Assembly (NCBI GenBank): GCA_017479485.1
Contig: JAFVCC010000012.1
Span: 1 to 32,114 of the forward strand
Length of the DNA: 32,114 nt
Reading direction: 5' to 3'
Source: Bacilli bacterium
GTDB lineage: Bacteria > Bacillota_I > Bacilli_A > RFN20 > CAG-826
Below the pieces are notes generated by a model. The model did no database searches and had not been told where the DNA came from. It worked only from the letters and a program-made list of their open reading frames with translations. The translations under genes were made by a program, and so were the position numbers. Shown in pieces: positions 8,026-16,117 of the stretch. The first letter of the stretch is position 1. Every line of letters begins with the position of its first letter.

Positions 8026-8988
8026 TTATTGAAGAATGTCGATGAGACGGAGCATGGAAGCGTGCTTGTCGCGGGGGAGCTGAAGCGCTTCGTAAATGTC
8101 GTACGCAACGATTTTGTTGTTGACCATACCGACGCAGATGCCGCCTTTGCCATCGAGCAAGCAGTCGACCGCATAGGCGCCCATACGAGCGGCGAGGACG
8201 CGGTCAAAAGCGCTCGGCGAACCACCGCGCTGGACGCGGCCGAGGACTTCTGCCTTGGTTTCGAATCCGGTTTCTTCTTGGATCTTGGCTGCGAAGGCGT
8301 GGATGTCGTGGTAAATCTTTTCGGAGACGATGACGACGGCACGTTTCTTATCGGCGTCGTGCATGCGTTTCAAATTGGCGATGATTTCTTCTTCGGGAAT
8401 CGGGTGGTCGGGGGTGATGATCATTTCGGCGCCTTCGGCTAAACCGGTGAAGAGGGCGAGGTCGCCGCAGTGGTTGCCCATGACTTCGATGACGGCGCAG
8501 CGTTGATGGGATTCGGTGGTGTCGCGGATCTTATCGACGCATTCGACGATCGTGTTTTGGCAGGTGTCAAAGCCGATGGTGTAATCGGTGGAAGCGATAT
8601 CGTTATCGATGGTGCCGGGGAGACCGACGCAGTTGATGCCCATTTCGGTGAGCTTCTTTGCACCCATGTAGGAGCCATCGCCGCCGATGACGACGAGCGC
8701 TTCAATGCCGAGCTTGCGGAGATTATCGACCGCGATTTGGCGGACGGACTCTTCCTTGAATTCGCGTAGGCGCGCCGTTTGCAAAATCGTTCCGCCGCGG
8801 TTGACGATATCGGAAACCGACGAGCGGTCCATCTTGACGATGCTGCCTTCGACGAGGCCTTTATAGCCGTTGACGACGCCGTAAACTTCAAGCCCATAAC
8901 GGAGACCAGCACGGACGACCGCGCGGATGGCGCAGTTCATGCCCGGGGCGTCGCCGCCAGAAGTTAGGACACCAATTTTGTGGATCAT
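8026..8988 (-). CDS. pfkA: ATP-dependent 6-phosphofructokinase
   Basis: PfkA phosphorylates fructose 6-phosphate to the 1,6-bisphosphate, the committed step of glycolysis. The 320-residue length is standard. Motifs in order are IGVLTSGGDAPGMNCAIRA, GGTILQTAR, VVIGGDGSYMGAKKL, LPGTIDNDI, ESHQRCAVIEVMGNHCGDLAL and VLGRVQRGGSPSAFDR. GGDGS and PGTIDND are the signatures of ATP rather than pyrophosphate dependence. One oddity is that the Arg usually found in the MGR-x-x-G motif is Asn here (MGNHCGDL). AGAGG precedes the ATG and a TATAAT lies 26 bases upstream. It is the first gene of the pfkA-pyk-ROK operon. Confidence 0.97.
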   Translation of the reverse strand: MIHKIGVLTSGGDAPGMNCAIRAVVRAGLRYGLEVYGVVNGYKGLVEGSIVKMDRSSVSDIVNRGGTILQTARLREFKEESVRQIAVDNLRKLGIEALVVIGGDGSYMGAKKLTEMGINCVGLPGTIDNDIASTDYTIGFDTCQNTIVECVDKIRDTTESHQRCAVIEVMGNHCGDLALFTGLAEGAEMIITPDHPIPEEEIIANLKRMHDADKKRAVVIVSEKIYHDIHAFAAKIQEETGFETKAEVLGRVQRGGSPSAFDRVLAARMGAYAVDCLLDGKGGICVGMVNNKIVAYDIYEALQLPRDKHASMLRLIDILQ

Positions 8989-9014
8989 ATGTTTAACCTC
9001 TAAAAATCGTGGTC

Positions 9015-9036
9015 ATTATACCGCAGTGTGCGCGTA
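9015..9036 (-). promoter_or_regulatory. pfkA promoter -10 box and adjacent TACGCGCACAC motif
   Basis: On the minus strand TATAAT (9015-9020) is a perfect -10 box. No good -35 is seen at 16-18 bases. Instead TACGCGCACAC (9026-9036) lies five bases upstream of the -10, nearly the same as TATGCGCACAC before enolase. It may bind an activator or repressor of glycolysis genes; that is inference. Confidence 0.5.
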
Positions 9037-9059
9037 TGTGGGCACAAGAGTTTAGATAA

Positions 9060-9746
9060 TTACTCGTTTTCAGGTTTCTCGAGCTTCTTCGCATCGAGAA
9101 AGAACATCCCTGCGACGAAGAGATAGCAGATGGTTTTGGGAAGCATCAGCATACCAACCCAGCTTGCCATGCTTGCGAAGAGCACGACGGGAAGATAGAA
9201 AAGGAACGATAGCGTGACGGCAATGTAGAGGAGGCGGTAGGGACGGCGGTCGCGAAGATGAATGAAGCAAAGCACGATGAAGATCGCCCCGAGCAACGTG
9301 AAGGGGATATTCCGATAGATTCCCCAATCGAGAGGGCTGCCATTGGTGGTCCATTCGTTTTGTGGGAAGCACAATAAAACAATGCGGACAAAAAAGAGGA
9401 CGCAGACGAGGATATCGAGAACTTTGTTTTTGGAAAAGATGGCGGTTTTGCGGAAATAAAGGTACAAAAGTGCGTAGAAAACGGTCATGGTAATCGAGGT
9501 GATTAGTTTGCCGATCCCAAGATAAAACGCGAGCGATTCCGAGGGGTTATCAAGGGTTTCACTATAGATACCGATGGCCCGCGGAATGAGGTGGAAGGCA
9601 TCGCCTAATCCCAACGTTACGCAGGCGATTCCAAGAATCCAAAAGAGCTTCTTCTTACGGATTCCTTGGACGATAAGAAAGCCACCGATAAGTGCGATGG
9701 CGAGCAAATAGAGGTAGTAGAAGGAGGGCTCCATTACCTTGCGCAT
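9060..9746 (-). CDS. Integral membrane protein, function unknown
   Basis: This is a 228-residue hydrophobic protein with about seven membrane segments, starting with FYYLYLLAIALIGGFLIV, then KKLFWILGIACVTLGLGDAFHL, a segment near LITSITMTVFYALLYLYF, ILVCVLFFVRIVLLCF, IPFTLLGAIFIVLCFIHL, LLYIAVTLSFLFYLPVVLF and LMLPKTICYLFVAGMFFL. Charged residues and a conserved-looking GDAFHLIPR lie at the end of the second helix. No family is recognised with certainty. The ATG has an excellent AAGGAGGT. It follows the acetyltransferase-like gene by 12 bases, so the two form an operon. Confidence 0.75.
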   Translation of the reverse strand: MRKVMEPSFYYLYLLAIALIGGFLIVQGIRKKKLFWILGIACVTLGLGDAFHLIPRAIGIYSETLDNPSESLAFYLGIGKLITSITMTVFYALLYLYFRKTAIFSKNKVLDILVCVLFFVRIVLLCFPQNEWTTNGSPLDWGIYRNIPFTLLGAIFIVLCFIHLRDRRPYRLLYIAVTLSFLFYLPVVLFASMASWVGMLMLPKTICYLFVAGMFFLDAKKLEKPENE

Positions 9747-9758
9747 GGGGATACCTCC

Positions 9759-10238
9759 TTAGAATAGATGCAGCATGCCAGGGTCGAGGATGCCGTCGAA
9801 AGAGAGGACGCGCAGGGTCTTGAGATGCTGCTCACCTTCCCCTTCGAAATAGATTCCTTTTTCGGCGCAGGGCACAAAACCGAGTTCGCGTTCAAATGGC
9901 AGTTCCTCGCCGTCTAAATAGATCGCGCCGAGTTCGAGCCTCTTCGCTTCCTTGCGAATGAGTAGTAACAACGTCTCGACGTCCTCTTCCTCTTCACTCA
10001 TCAAGCCGAACTTGGTGATGAGGGCGGCGCTACGGTCGCCATGGATGCGGCATGTCGCGCCAAGGCGGAACTCCGCTAAACCGACGATTTTGCCTTCTTC
10101 GTGGAGGGAATAGATGAGGTTCCTTCCCTGAGGGGTGAAGTCATCGTCTCCGATATAGAAGTGGGCGCATTTCAGAAAATCGTCCAAAAGAGAAATGTCT
10201 TTGATGTCAAAGGCGTGGAAAGAAATTTGTGAGGTCAT
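9759..10238 (-). CDS. GNAT-like N-acetyltransferase domain protein
   Basis: The 159-residue soluble protein has a layout suggestive of the GNAT fold. A beta strand GKIVGLAEFRLG comes first, then the region ALITKFGLMSEEEEDVETLL, a helix LLLIRKEAKRLELGAIYLDG, and the late motif FERELGFVPCAEKGIYFEG, similar to the RxGF...Y element of YhbS-type acetyltransferases. A final LKTLRVLSFDGI follows. The glycine-rich acetyl-CoA loop is not obvious, so the assignment is tentative and the substrate unknown. There is no ribosome site; a perfect TATAAT lies seven bases before the ATG, so the message is probably leaderless. It is co-transcribed with the membrane protein downstream. Confidence 0.6.
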   Translation of the reverse strand: MTSQISFHAFDIKDISLLDDFLKCAHFYIGDDDFTPQGRNLIYSLHEEGKIVGLAEFRLGATCRIHGDRSAALITKFGLMSEEEEDVETLLLLIRKEAKRLELGAIYLDGEELPFERELGFVPCAEKGIYFEGEGEQHLKTLRVLSFDGILDPGMLHLF

Positions 10239-10245
10239 AGTCCAT

Positions 10246-10251
10246 ATTATA
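10246..10251 (-). promoter_or_regulatory. -10 box directly before the GNAT-like gene
   Basis: A perfect TATAAT on the minus strand ends seven bases before the ATG at 10238. The -35 region is poor (TAGTGA at 17 bases). The placement predicts a transcript beginning at the start codon. Confidence 0.5.
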
Positions 10252-10278
10252 GAGGAGGCCGATCGCTCTCACTAGGGC

Positions 10279-10305
10279 AAAAGAAACCCCGGAATCGCTC
10301 CAGGG
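10279..10305 (-). terminator. Terminator of the polyphosphate operon
   Basis: On the minus strand CCCTGGA pairs with TCCGGGG (one G-T pair) and is followed by TTTCTTTTG, just after the DUF4956 stop. Confidence 0.7.
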
Positions 10306-10311
10306 CAGGTC

Positions 10312-11013
10312 TTATAAGGATTTGTTTTCCTCTACGAAAGGCAGCAAGGAGATTTCGAGATTCCCGTTTTTGGTACGGAGTTCATCGATGAGTTCCTTCT
10401 GCTCGCGGTCGTCTTTCATCACGATGCGATAGGAGAGGCAGAACATGGAGCCCATATTCGTTGTCTTGACTCCGACGAGGTCGTGCTCGCTGGCGTAATG
10501 GGCAAAGGTTTGGTCGAAGACTTCGGAATAATCTAAGGACTCAGGAATCGTGACTTTCAGGAGGTGTTCCTTGCTGAAATGGCGGTGGGTGAAGATCGGT
10601 AGGAAGGTTAAGCCAACATAAGCGAGGGCTAAGGCGATGCCGATGATGAGGCCATAGGCAACGTAGCCGATACCGAATGCGACGCCAACCGCAACGCTTA
10701 GGAAGAGGAAGAGGATTTCCTCGGCTCTTCCGTTAGCGCTTCTAAAGCGAAGCAATCCAAACGCGACCGCTAAGGTGAGAAGCCGCGCCGTAGTGGTTAA
10801 AGAACTCGCCAGGAAATATTCCATCAAGACGAAGACGAGGGCGATGACCGCGGGCATCAACGCGCCGGTGATGAAGAGGCCTTTGCTTGCGCGGAGGCGG
10901 AAGCTGCAGATCCATGAGACGAGTAGTCCGGTGAGCAAGGCTCCGGCGACGCAGAGGAAGGTGCCCCAAATGCTCATTGAGCTAGCGAATACTGAATCGA
11001 AGATGGTGTCCAT
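10312..11013 (-). CDS. DUF4956 family membrane protein
   Basis: The 233-residue protein has an N-terminal membrane part with about five or six segments (residues 13-150, including LLTGLLVSWICSF, GALMPAVIALVFVLMEYFLA and ILFLFLSVAVGVAFGIGYVAYG). The cytoplasmic C-terminal domain has a ferredoxin-like look (KVTIPESLDYSEVFDQTF to LEISLLPF). The motif ARLLTLAVAFGLLRFRSANG matches DUF4956 proteins, which are regularly encoded next to VTC-type polyphosphate polymerases. Its role is unknown; polyphosphate transport or coupling is only a guess from gene neighbourhood. The start overlaps the end of the VTC gene by 40 bases, with AAAGGA before the ATG. Confidence 0.85.
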   Translation of the reverse strand: MDTIFDSVFASSMSIWGTFLCVAGALLTGLLVSWICSFRLRASKGLFITGALMPAVIALVFVLMEYFLASSLTTTARLLTLAVAFGLLRFRSANGRAEEILFLFLSVAVGVAFGIGYVAYGLIIGIALALAYVGLTFLPIFTHRHFSKEHLLKVTIPESLDYSEVFDQTFAHYASEHDLVGVKTTNMGSMFCLSYRIVMKDDREQKELIDELRTKNGNLEISLLPFVEENKSL

Positions 11014-11732
11014 AATTTCATGATCCTTTCTGAATTGATGACGTTGGCTTGGGATTTATAGGCCTCTCCATATTTGGAGAATGAGGCGCGGTAGATTTTT
11101 CCTTTATCGAGGATGTGGGTGAGCCACAAGGGCATCGCGAGCTGTACTTTGATTTCCAGGATGCTGCTTCCTTCGGGCAGGAGCGAGGTTCCCTCCATCG
11201 AGGTTTTGAGGTCGAGCCCATCGATGCGGTAGCGGGGGTTGCCATCGATCGTCAGCCGGAGGTCACCGCCAGGCTCGAAGTAGGCGACGCGGTCATAGAT
11301 GATGAGGCAAGCGGGAACGAGGGTCCCATAGAAGTCGCGGAAGTAGCGAATCTCTCTCGCGATTTGGCCGTTGGCAGGGATGTCCCCATCCCCATCGAGG
11401 AAGCGCTCGACGACCGGGATGGTCGAGGTGACGCGCCGCTTATAGACGATGCGGTCATACTTCCGTTTGAGTTCAAGGAAAACGGGAGAATCGTCCGTCG
11501 CTAACCCATACGAGCGCAGGCGAATCTTTTCTTTAAACGGTGGTTTTTCAATGGAGGCGCGAATGAGGCGGTAGTCGGGGGTGTCGTAGTAGAGCGAGGC
11601 GATGGAGGTGAGACCGTATTGGTCCACTTCCATGTGGCCAACGAGTTCCTTTTCCAAGAAGGCTCGCTGCTCGGCGGTGAGAATGTATTTGAGTTCATAC
11701 CGCTTCATGACAGAAATCGCAGGTGTGGGCAT
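10974..11732 (-). CDS. VTC-domain polyphosphate polymerase
   Basis: VTC domains polymerise polyphosphate from ATP in a tunnel lined with basic residues. The 252-residue protein is a free VTC domain. It shows VMKRYELKYILTAEQ at the start, SLYYDTPDYRLIRASIEKP, FKEKIRLRSYG, FLELKRKYDRIVYKRRV, and the late ILEIKVQLAMPLWLTHIL with YRASFSKYGEAYKS. The alternating Lys/Arg/Glu residues of those strands are the known nucleotide and chain contacts. AAGGAGGG lies at good spacing before this ATG. It is followed by DUF4956 with overlap and preceded by the two-component genes. A TTTAAG-N5-TTTAAG repeat just upstream suggests control by that regulator. Confidence 0.9.
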   Translation of the reverse strand: MPTPAISVMKRYELKYILTAEQRAFLEKELVGHMEVDQYGLTSIASLYYDTPDYRLIRASIEKPPFKEKIRLRSYGLATDDSPVFLELKRKYDRIVYKRRVTSTIPVVERFLDGDGDIPANGQIAREIRYFRDFYGTLVPACLIIYDRVAYFEPGGDLRLTIDGNPRYRIDGLDLKTSMEGTSLLPEGSSILEIKVQLAMPLWLTHILDKGKIYRASFSKYGEAYKSQANVINSERIMKLWTPSSIQYSLAQ

Positions 11733-11771
11733 GGTTCTACCCTCCTTTCGAATTCTATTGTGGGACCTCTT

Positions 11772-11788
11772 CTTAAAGAGAACTTAAA
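11772..11788 (-). promoter_or_regulatory. Direct-repeat operator before the VTC gene
   Basis: On the minus strand TTTAAG occurs twice with five bases between (11-base period). A TAGAAT, possible -10, follows about 14 bases later. The same repeat precedes the response regulator gene. Direct repeats of 11-base period next to the -10 are typical for OmpR/PhoB-type activators. Confidence 0.6.
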
Positions 11789-11797
11789 GAAACGGGA

Positions 11798-13018
11798 TTA
11801 AAGTTCGGCTTTGATAATAAATTTGCCTTCGACGCATTTGGCCATGATGCGGCCGCGATGGTTCGCGACGATTTCCTTGGCGATACTTAGCCCAATACCC
11901 GAGCCTTCGATGCCCGAAGCGCGAGCGACATCGGAACGGTAGAAGCGGTCGAAAACTTGGTCGAGGCTCCCTTCTTCTAATCCTTCGGCGTCGTTGATGA
12001 CTTTGATCATCGTGCGGCCTTCATTGCGGTAGAGGTGGAACTCGGCAGTGGTCAAAGAATACTTCAGAGCGTTATCTAAGAAGATGGAAATCAGTTTTGA
12101 AAGGGCGTTCCCATCACCTTTTATTTTTAAATTTGGAGGCAGTTCTGCGGAGAAATTGATGCCTTTTGCTTCAAATGCATCATGAAAGGAAGTAACGACG
12201 TCGCTGGCGATGGCGGAAATATCCACTTCCCCCATAGCCTGAGTTTCTTGTTCTTCCATGCGGGCTAGGGCGTTGAGGTTCTTGACCATCGCGGTAAGGC
12301 GCGAAACCTGCTTGGAGATGGCGACGGTCTGCTCGGATTCGCCGTGGACCGCTTCCATGATTTCGTTATTGGCCGAGATGATGGTGATCGGGGTCTTTAG
12401 CTCGTGAGAGGCATCCGAGATAAAGCGTTGCTGCTTACGGGTTGAGACCACAAGAGGTTTGACGAGGATTTTGGATACGGGAATCAGGAGGAAGAACGAG
12501 ATGAGGATGCCTGCGGCCGAACCGATGATTGAGCCCCATAAGACGCGGTAAGAAGGTGAAAGCTCACGGTTATAGTCGATGACGCTGACGTAGGTCGCGC
12601 CTTCGTAGTTATAGGAACGGAAGCGGTAGTAGGTGCGGGTCCAACCTTTGCTTTGGCTTTTTAAGGAAGCGCCCCAGGAGAGCGCTTCATTGATATCGAC
12701 GGTGAAACTCGTCATATGGAACGCGACCATAGAAGCGGTGCCGTCAGAATCGATTTTGACGGTGAAATAACGCGCGGACATCCGCATTTCGGGCCCATCG
12801 GGACGCATAGGCATGCCGCCTTCCCCGGGTTCTCCCTCGGGCTTTCCGGGATCTTTGAAATTGCCACCGGCATCTGCGAGAGCCTGGGTAAGGGAGTCCG
12901 CATCGGTAGCGACCATGGTGAAGTTGGTGATGTTGATGGCGCCTAAAATGAGCAAAAGCAGCAAGCCGATGGATAACGTTGCGTAGGCGATAAACTTTTT
13001 GCGGAAACGCTCGATCAT
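11798..13018 (-). CDS. Sensor histidine kinase
   Basis: This is a membrane sensor that autophosphorylates and passes phosphate to the partner regulator. From the ATG at 13018 the protein is 406 residues. The order is TM1 (about 9-28), an extracellular region (about 30-157) with a Pro/Gly/Glu/Met-rich insert near residues 57-80, TM2 (about 158-180), then the HisKA domain with H205 in SDASHELKTPI, the N box FLDNALKYS (313-321), NDAEGL (342-347), FDRFYR and GSGIGLSIAKEI. No PAS or clear HAMP domain is evident. The longer frame to 13120 is rejected because ATG 13018 forms an ATGA overlap with the regulator stop. The downstream genes suggest it governs polyphosphate synthesis; the signal is unknown. 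Confidence 0.93.
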   Translation of the reverse strand: MIERFRKKFIAYATLSIGLLLLLILGAINITNFTMVATDADSLTQALADAGGNFKDPGKPEGEPGEGGMPMRPDGPEMRMSARYFTVKIDSDGTASMVAFHMTSFTVDINEALSWGASLKSQSKGWTRTYYRFRSYNYEGATYVSVIDYNRELSPSYRVLWGSIIGSAAGILISFFLLIPVSKILVKPLVVSTRKQQRFISDASHELKTPITIISANNEIMEAVHGESEQTVAISKQVSRLTAMVKNLNALARMEEQETQAMGEVDISAIASDVVTSFHDAFEAKGINFSAELPPNLKIKGDGNALSKLISIFLDNALKYSLTTAEFHLYRNEGRTMIKVINDAEGLEEGSLDQVFDRFYRSDVARASGIEGSGIGLSIAKEIVANHRGRIMAKCVEGKFIIKAEL

Positions 13019-13683
13019 TTCTTTTCTCCTAATTGGTATCCGACGCCGCGCACGGCGATGATGGTGATGTTCGCGCCGATACTTTGTAACTTCTTCCTTA
13101 AAGCCGAAATATATGCCCAAACGACGTTGATTTCCGCATCGGAATCATAATCCCAAACGGCTTCCATGATGCGTTCGGTAGAGACGAGGCGCGATTTATT
13201 CTGCATGAAAAACTCCATCATTTGGAACTCGGTGCGGGTGAGACGGATGGTCTTTTCGGCGCGGAGCTCATAATTATCGCCATCCAAAGTGACGTTGCCT
13301 AAGGTATACGTCGGGGTTCCCTCTTTACCGCGGCGGAGCAACGCGCGAATGCGAGCTAAAAGTTCTTTGGTTTGGAAGGGCTTCGTGAGGTAATCGTCCG
13401 CGCCAGAATCAAGTCCGAGCACCTTATCGTCGGTCTCGGCTCGGGCGGTCAGCATGATGACGGGGGTCTTATCACCCTCGTTACGGACGAGGCGAAGCAC
13501 CTGAAAGCCATCCATCCGCGGCATCATGACGTCGAGGATGACGCAGTCGTAATGGCTCTCGCGAATCTTTTCTAGGGATTGCATGCCATCGAACGCTTGG
13601 TCGACGGTATAGCCGGACATCTCGAGAATTTTCTTTACGGCGGCGGAGAGATCGCGCTCGTCTTCGCATAGCAATAGTTTCAT
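13015..13683 (-). CDS. OmpR/PhoB-family response regulator
   Basis: This DNA-binding regulator is activated by phosphorylation from the adjacent kinase. The 222-residue protein has a receiver domain with the acidic pair E7/D8, the phosphate-accepting D51 in VILDVMMPRMDG, the switch Thr in VIMLTARAE, and DDYLTKPF. A winged-helix domain follows (about residues 125-220) with LTRTEFQMMEFFMQN, INVVWAYISALRKKL and AVRGVGYQL. AAGGAG precedes the ATG. It leads the operon with the kinase, and a direct repeat upstream, repeated before the VTC gene, points to self-control. Confidence 0.96.
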   Translation of the reverse strand: MKLLLCEDERDLSAAVKKILEMSGYTVDQAFDGMQSLEKIRESHYDCVILDVMMPRMDGFQVLRLVRNEGDKTPVIMLTARAETDDKVLGLDSGADDYLTKPFQTKELLARIRALLRRGKEGTPTYTLGNVTLDGDNYELRAEKTIRLTRTEFQMMEFFMQNKSRLVSTERIMEAVWDYDSDAEINVVWAYISALRKKLQSIGANITIIAVRGVGYQLGEKK

Positions 13684-13718
13684 ACTTCGTCTCCTTCGCC
13701 TTAAGAATGGATGCGTTA

Positions 13719-13735
13719 CTTAAAACCTACTTAAA
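13719..13735 (-). promoter_or_regulatory. Direct-repeat operator before the response regulator gene
   Basis: On the minus strand TTTAAG-N5-TTTAAG occurs 36-52 bases before the regulator ATG, extended as TTTTTAAGTAGG and TTTTAAGTAAC. It matches the repeat at 11772-11788 in sequence and spacing. This makes it the best candidate for the binding site of the encoded regulator. Confidence 0.6.
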
Positions 13736-13825
13736 AAAGAAATATAGGTCTAAACATATTGTAGAAAATCTTCGTCGCTTGGGGTAATGCTTCAAATTTT
13801 TAGCGGCGAGGGCTAAACTAGCGAT

Positions 13826-15952
13826 ATGCCGTTTGTTGAGCCGAAGAGTCCGATGATTCCACGGGAAAAGAGCGTCTACTATTGGTTGACGTTCCTCTCT
13901 CTGGTAGGGCTACTTGCCATGGGCGCTTTTTTTAATGAGGGCATCGCGTTTTTCTCCGACCATCCAACGACGTGGATGAATGACGCGGAGTTTTTTATCA
14001 CCTTCGCCGTAACGGTTTTGTCCATTGCCTGCTTCTTGGTTTTGGCGCATCGGAACTTCCATATTGGCTTCCATTGGCCTTTGGCCATACTTTTTGGGCT
14101 CTTATTTATCGGGAATACGATTGGCCTATTCAACTTGCAACTGGTGATCGAACATAGCCCTGACTTCACCGGAGTCCGCTCCCCATACCTTTATACCGTC
14201 AGCGCTATCCCTCATGTGCGCTTCATCGCGAGCTTTGCGATCACGTGTGTCTATCTGTACTTATTTTTCGCCGTTTTGCCGAAAGTGTTTCAAAACGTAC
14301 AAAGATTGTACTTAGTTTGCTATGGCGTGTTGCTCGCCATGGTGGCCGCGATCATCTACTCGTTGATCGCTGAACATGGCCTTTATACTTCCATGTTCAC
14401 CTCTGGTTCGGGCTGGCCGTTACATCATGCCCAATCCTTTACGAATAACCCGAACACCTTTTCTTTCTTTTTCTCTCTCGGCGCGATAGCGGTCGCCTTA
14501 CTCCATAACCGCAAAGCGCGGTGGTGGTGGCTCTTGATCATGTGCTTCATCGCGGCCATCGCCCTGTTCCACGCTTCGGGAACTGGCGCGGTATGCACCT
14601 GCTTCACGTTGCTTGCCTTCTTCACCTATCGTTTCGTTTTGACGGTCCGCTTGCACAAGAAGCGAAACATCATTCTCTATTCGCTTTTCATCGCGGCAAC
14701 GATCGCTTTTAGCGTATTGGTGTTCGTGGATTTCGGCAGCGAAGGCGGATTCCTTCGTAGATTCTATACTTCCGTGCGCGAGAACATTTTGGGCATCAAC
14801 GCGGTCAATAGCCGCGTGGATTTATGGGAAACCATCATCTCCCAGCTGGATAACCCTATGAAGTGGATCTTCGGCCTTGGCGATCAGCAGGTTTATTTCT
14901 ACTTTGGCTATACCTTAGGAACGCGCGGAATCAACGAGATTTTCCATGCGCATAACGGTTTTCTCCACCAGGTTTATGCTGGCGGCATCCTCCGCTTAAC
15001 GCTTTATGTTGTGTTGATCATCCGTTTCTACGTGATGTGCGCGAAAAGGTTCAACCATCGTTCGCGCTTAGCCTGGCCTTGCGCGATCGGGATGACCTCG
15101 GTGTTGATTCGCAGTTTGTTTGAAACGAATTCCTTCTTAGCTTTAGACACCATCTCCGTCGTGACGTTCTTGTTGCTTATTCTGCCGATCGAAGTGGAGC
15201 ATAACTTATTGAAACATCCGGAACGGATCGACGAGGAAGCAGCGGTGCTTGTGGCGTCTATAGAAGGAAAACCGCGCTTCCGTCAGGGTGGCAAGCAGTG
15301 GGGCACGTTCTGCTTCCTCTTCATCACTCCTATCGTCTCCATTGCGTTAGGCGCGATGCCCATCTATTCCGCGATGGGCTACTTAGCAGATTATCTTGTT
15401 TGGCCTTATTACGTCTTATGGATTGAGTTCGAGTTGCTCTTCCCGCTTCTATGCTATGGTCTAGGCAGCTTAGAAGGAAAAAAGAGAGCCGTCATCGGCG
15501 GCACGTTTATCGCGTTATTCCTTGCCTCTTTCGCCCTTGGCTTAGCGTTCATTACTCTGGCTCCTTGGGTTTCTTATGCCGCGTTAATCATCCTTTTCGC
15601 CCTCACGTGCATCGCGTTTGCCTTGGCTCATAAATGTGCCTTCAAAGCATTTGGGCAATTCGTCTTTGGCATCGCGTTACCGTTCTTTGCGGTGGCGGGG
15701 ATATTGATCATGCTTAGCTCGGTCGGGTATTTCATTCCCACCGACTTCCAGTCCATCTATAACCCCATCATGCTGTCCTTTGGCATCGTCGTGAGCTATT
15801 TCTTAATCATGTACCTTCCCTTCATGGACTGCTTGACTAAGCCCATCAATGAGCGCTGGGCGGTATTCGAATGTCAATGTGAAGCTCGGCTGATTTTGAA
15901 GCAGCTTGACGAGGACGCCATCGAATCGCTGCGCATGGGCTACCATTCCTAA
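13826..15952 (+). CDS. O-antigen ligase/polymerase-like polytopic membrane protein
   Basis: The 708-residue membrane protein has well over a dozen hydrophobic segments. The first ~460 residues resemble the Wzy/O-antigen ligase family. They contain FTNNPNTFSFFFSLGAIA, a long loop with NSRVDLWETIISQL, GLGDQQ, and FHAHNGFLHQVYAGGI, which matches the H-NxxL...GxxG signature of the periplasmic active-site loop. About 200 further residues form an unusual extension with six or so extra membrane segments and a soluble tail. Such proteins join or polymerise lipid-linked glycans; the substrate is unknown, and no glycosyltransferase genes are nearby. There is no ribosome site; TAAACT sits six bases before the ATG, so a leaderless message is possible. 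An ATG at 13853 is an alternative start. It is divergent from the two-component genes. Confidence 0.75.
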   Translation: MPFVEPKSPMIPREKSVYYWLTFLSLVGLLAMGAFFNEGIAFFSDHPTTWMNDAEFFITFAVTVLSIACFLVLAHRNFHIGFHWPLAILFGLLFIGNTIGLFNLQLVIEHSPDFTGVRSPYLYTVSAIPHVRFIASFAITCVYLYLFFAVLPKVFQNVQRLYLVCYGVLLAMVAAIIYSLIAEHGLYTSMFTSGSGWPLHHAQSFTNNPNTFSFFFSLGAIAVALLHNRKARWWWLLIMCFIAAIALFHASGTGAVCTCFTLLAFFTYRFVLTVRLHKKRNIILYSLFIAATIAFSVLVFVDFGSEGGFLRRFYTSVRENILGINAVNSRVDLWETIISQLDNPMKWIFGLGDQQVYFYFGYTLGTRGINEIFHAHNGFLHQVYAGGILRLTLYVVLIIRFYVMCAKRFNHRSRLAWPCAIGMTSVLIRSLFETNSFLALDTISVVTFLLLILPIEVEHNLLKHPERIDEEAAVLVASIEGKPRFRQGGKQWGTFCFLFITPIVSIALGAMPIYSAMGYLADYLVWPYYVLWIEFELLFPLLCYGLGSLEGKKRAVIGGTFIALFLASFALGLAFITLAPWVSYAALIILFALTCIAFALAHKCAFKAFGQFVFGIALPFFAVAGILIMLSSVGYFIPTDFQSIYNPIMLSFGIVVSYFLIMYLPFMDCLTKPINERWAVFECQCEARLILKQLDEDAIESLRMGYHS

Positions 15953-15995
15953 CCTACCAGTCGGTCTTTTATTGCAGTCATTTCTATTTAAAAAT

Positions 15996-16046
15996 CCAAT
16001 TAATCGTCGCAAAAACCCATTATTTTTGAGATTGATCGGTTTTTTC
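15996..16046 (+). terminator. Possible terminator after the ligase-like gene
   Basis: CCAATTAATC pairs with GATTGATCGG (one mismatch, one G-T) across a long 24-base loop and is followed by TTTTTTC. The long loop lowers certainty. Confidence 0.45.
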
Positions 16047-16117
16047 ACCTTCGCATTACGTAGTAGCAAAAGGAAACTCATGGGGTTAAGATAAATTCAA
16101 TTACGAGGTAAATACTC

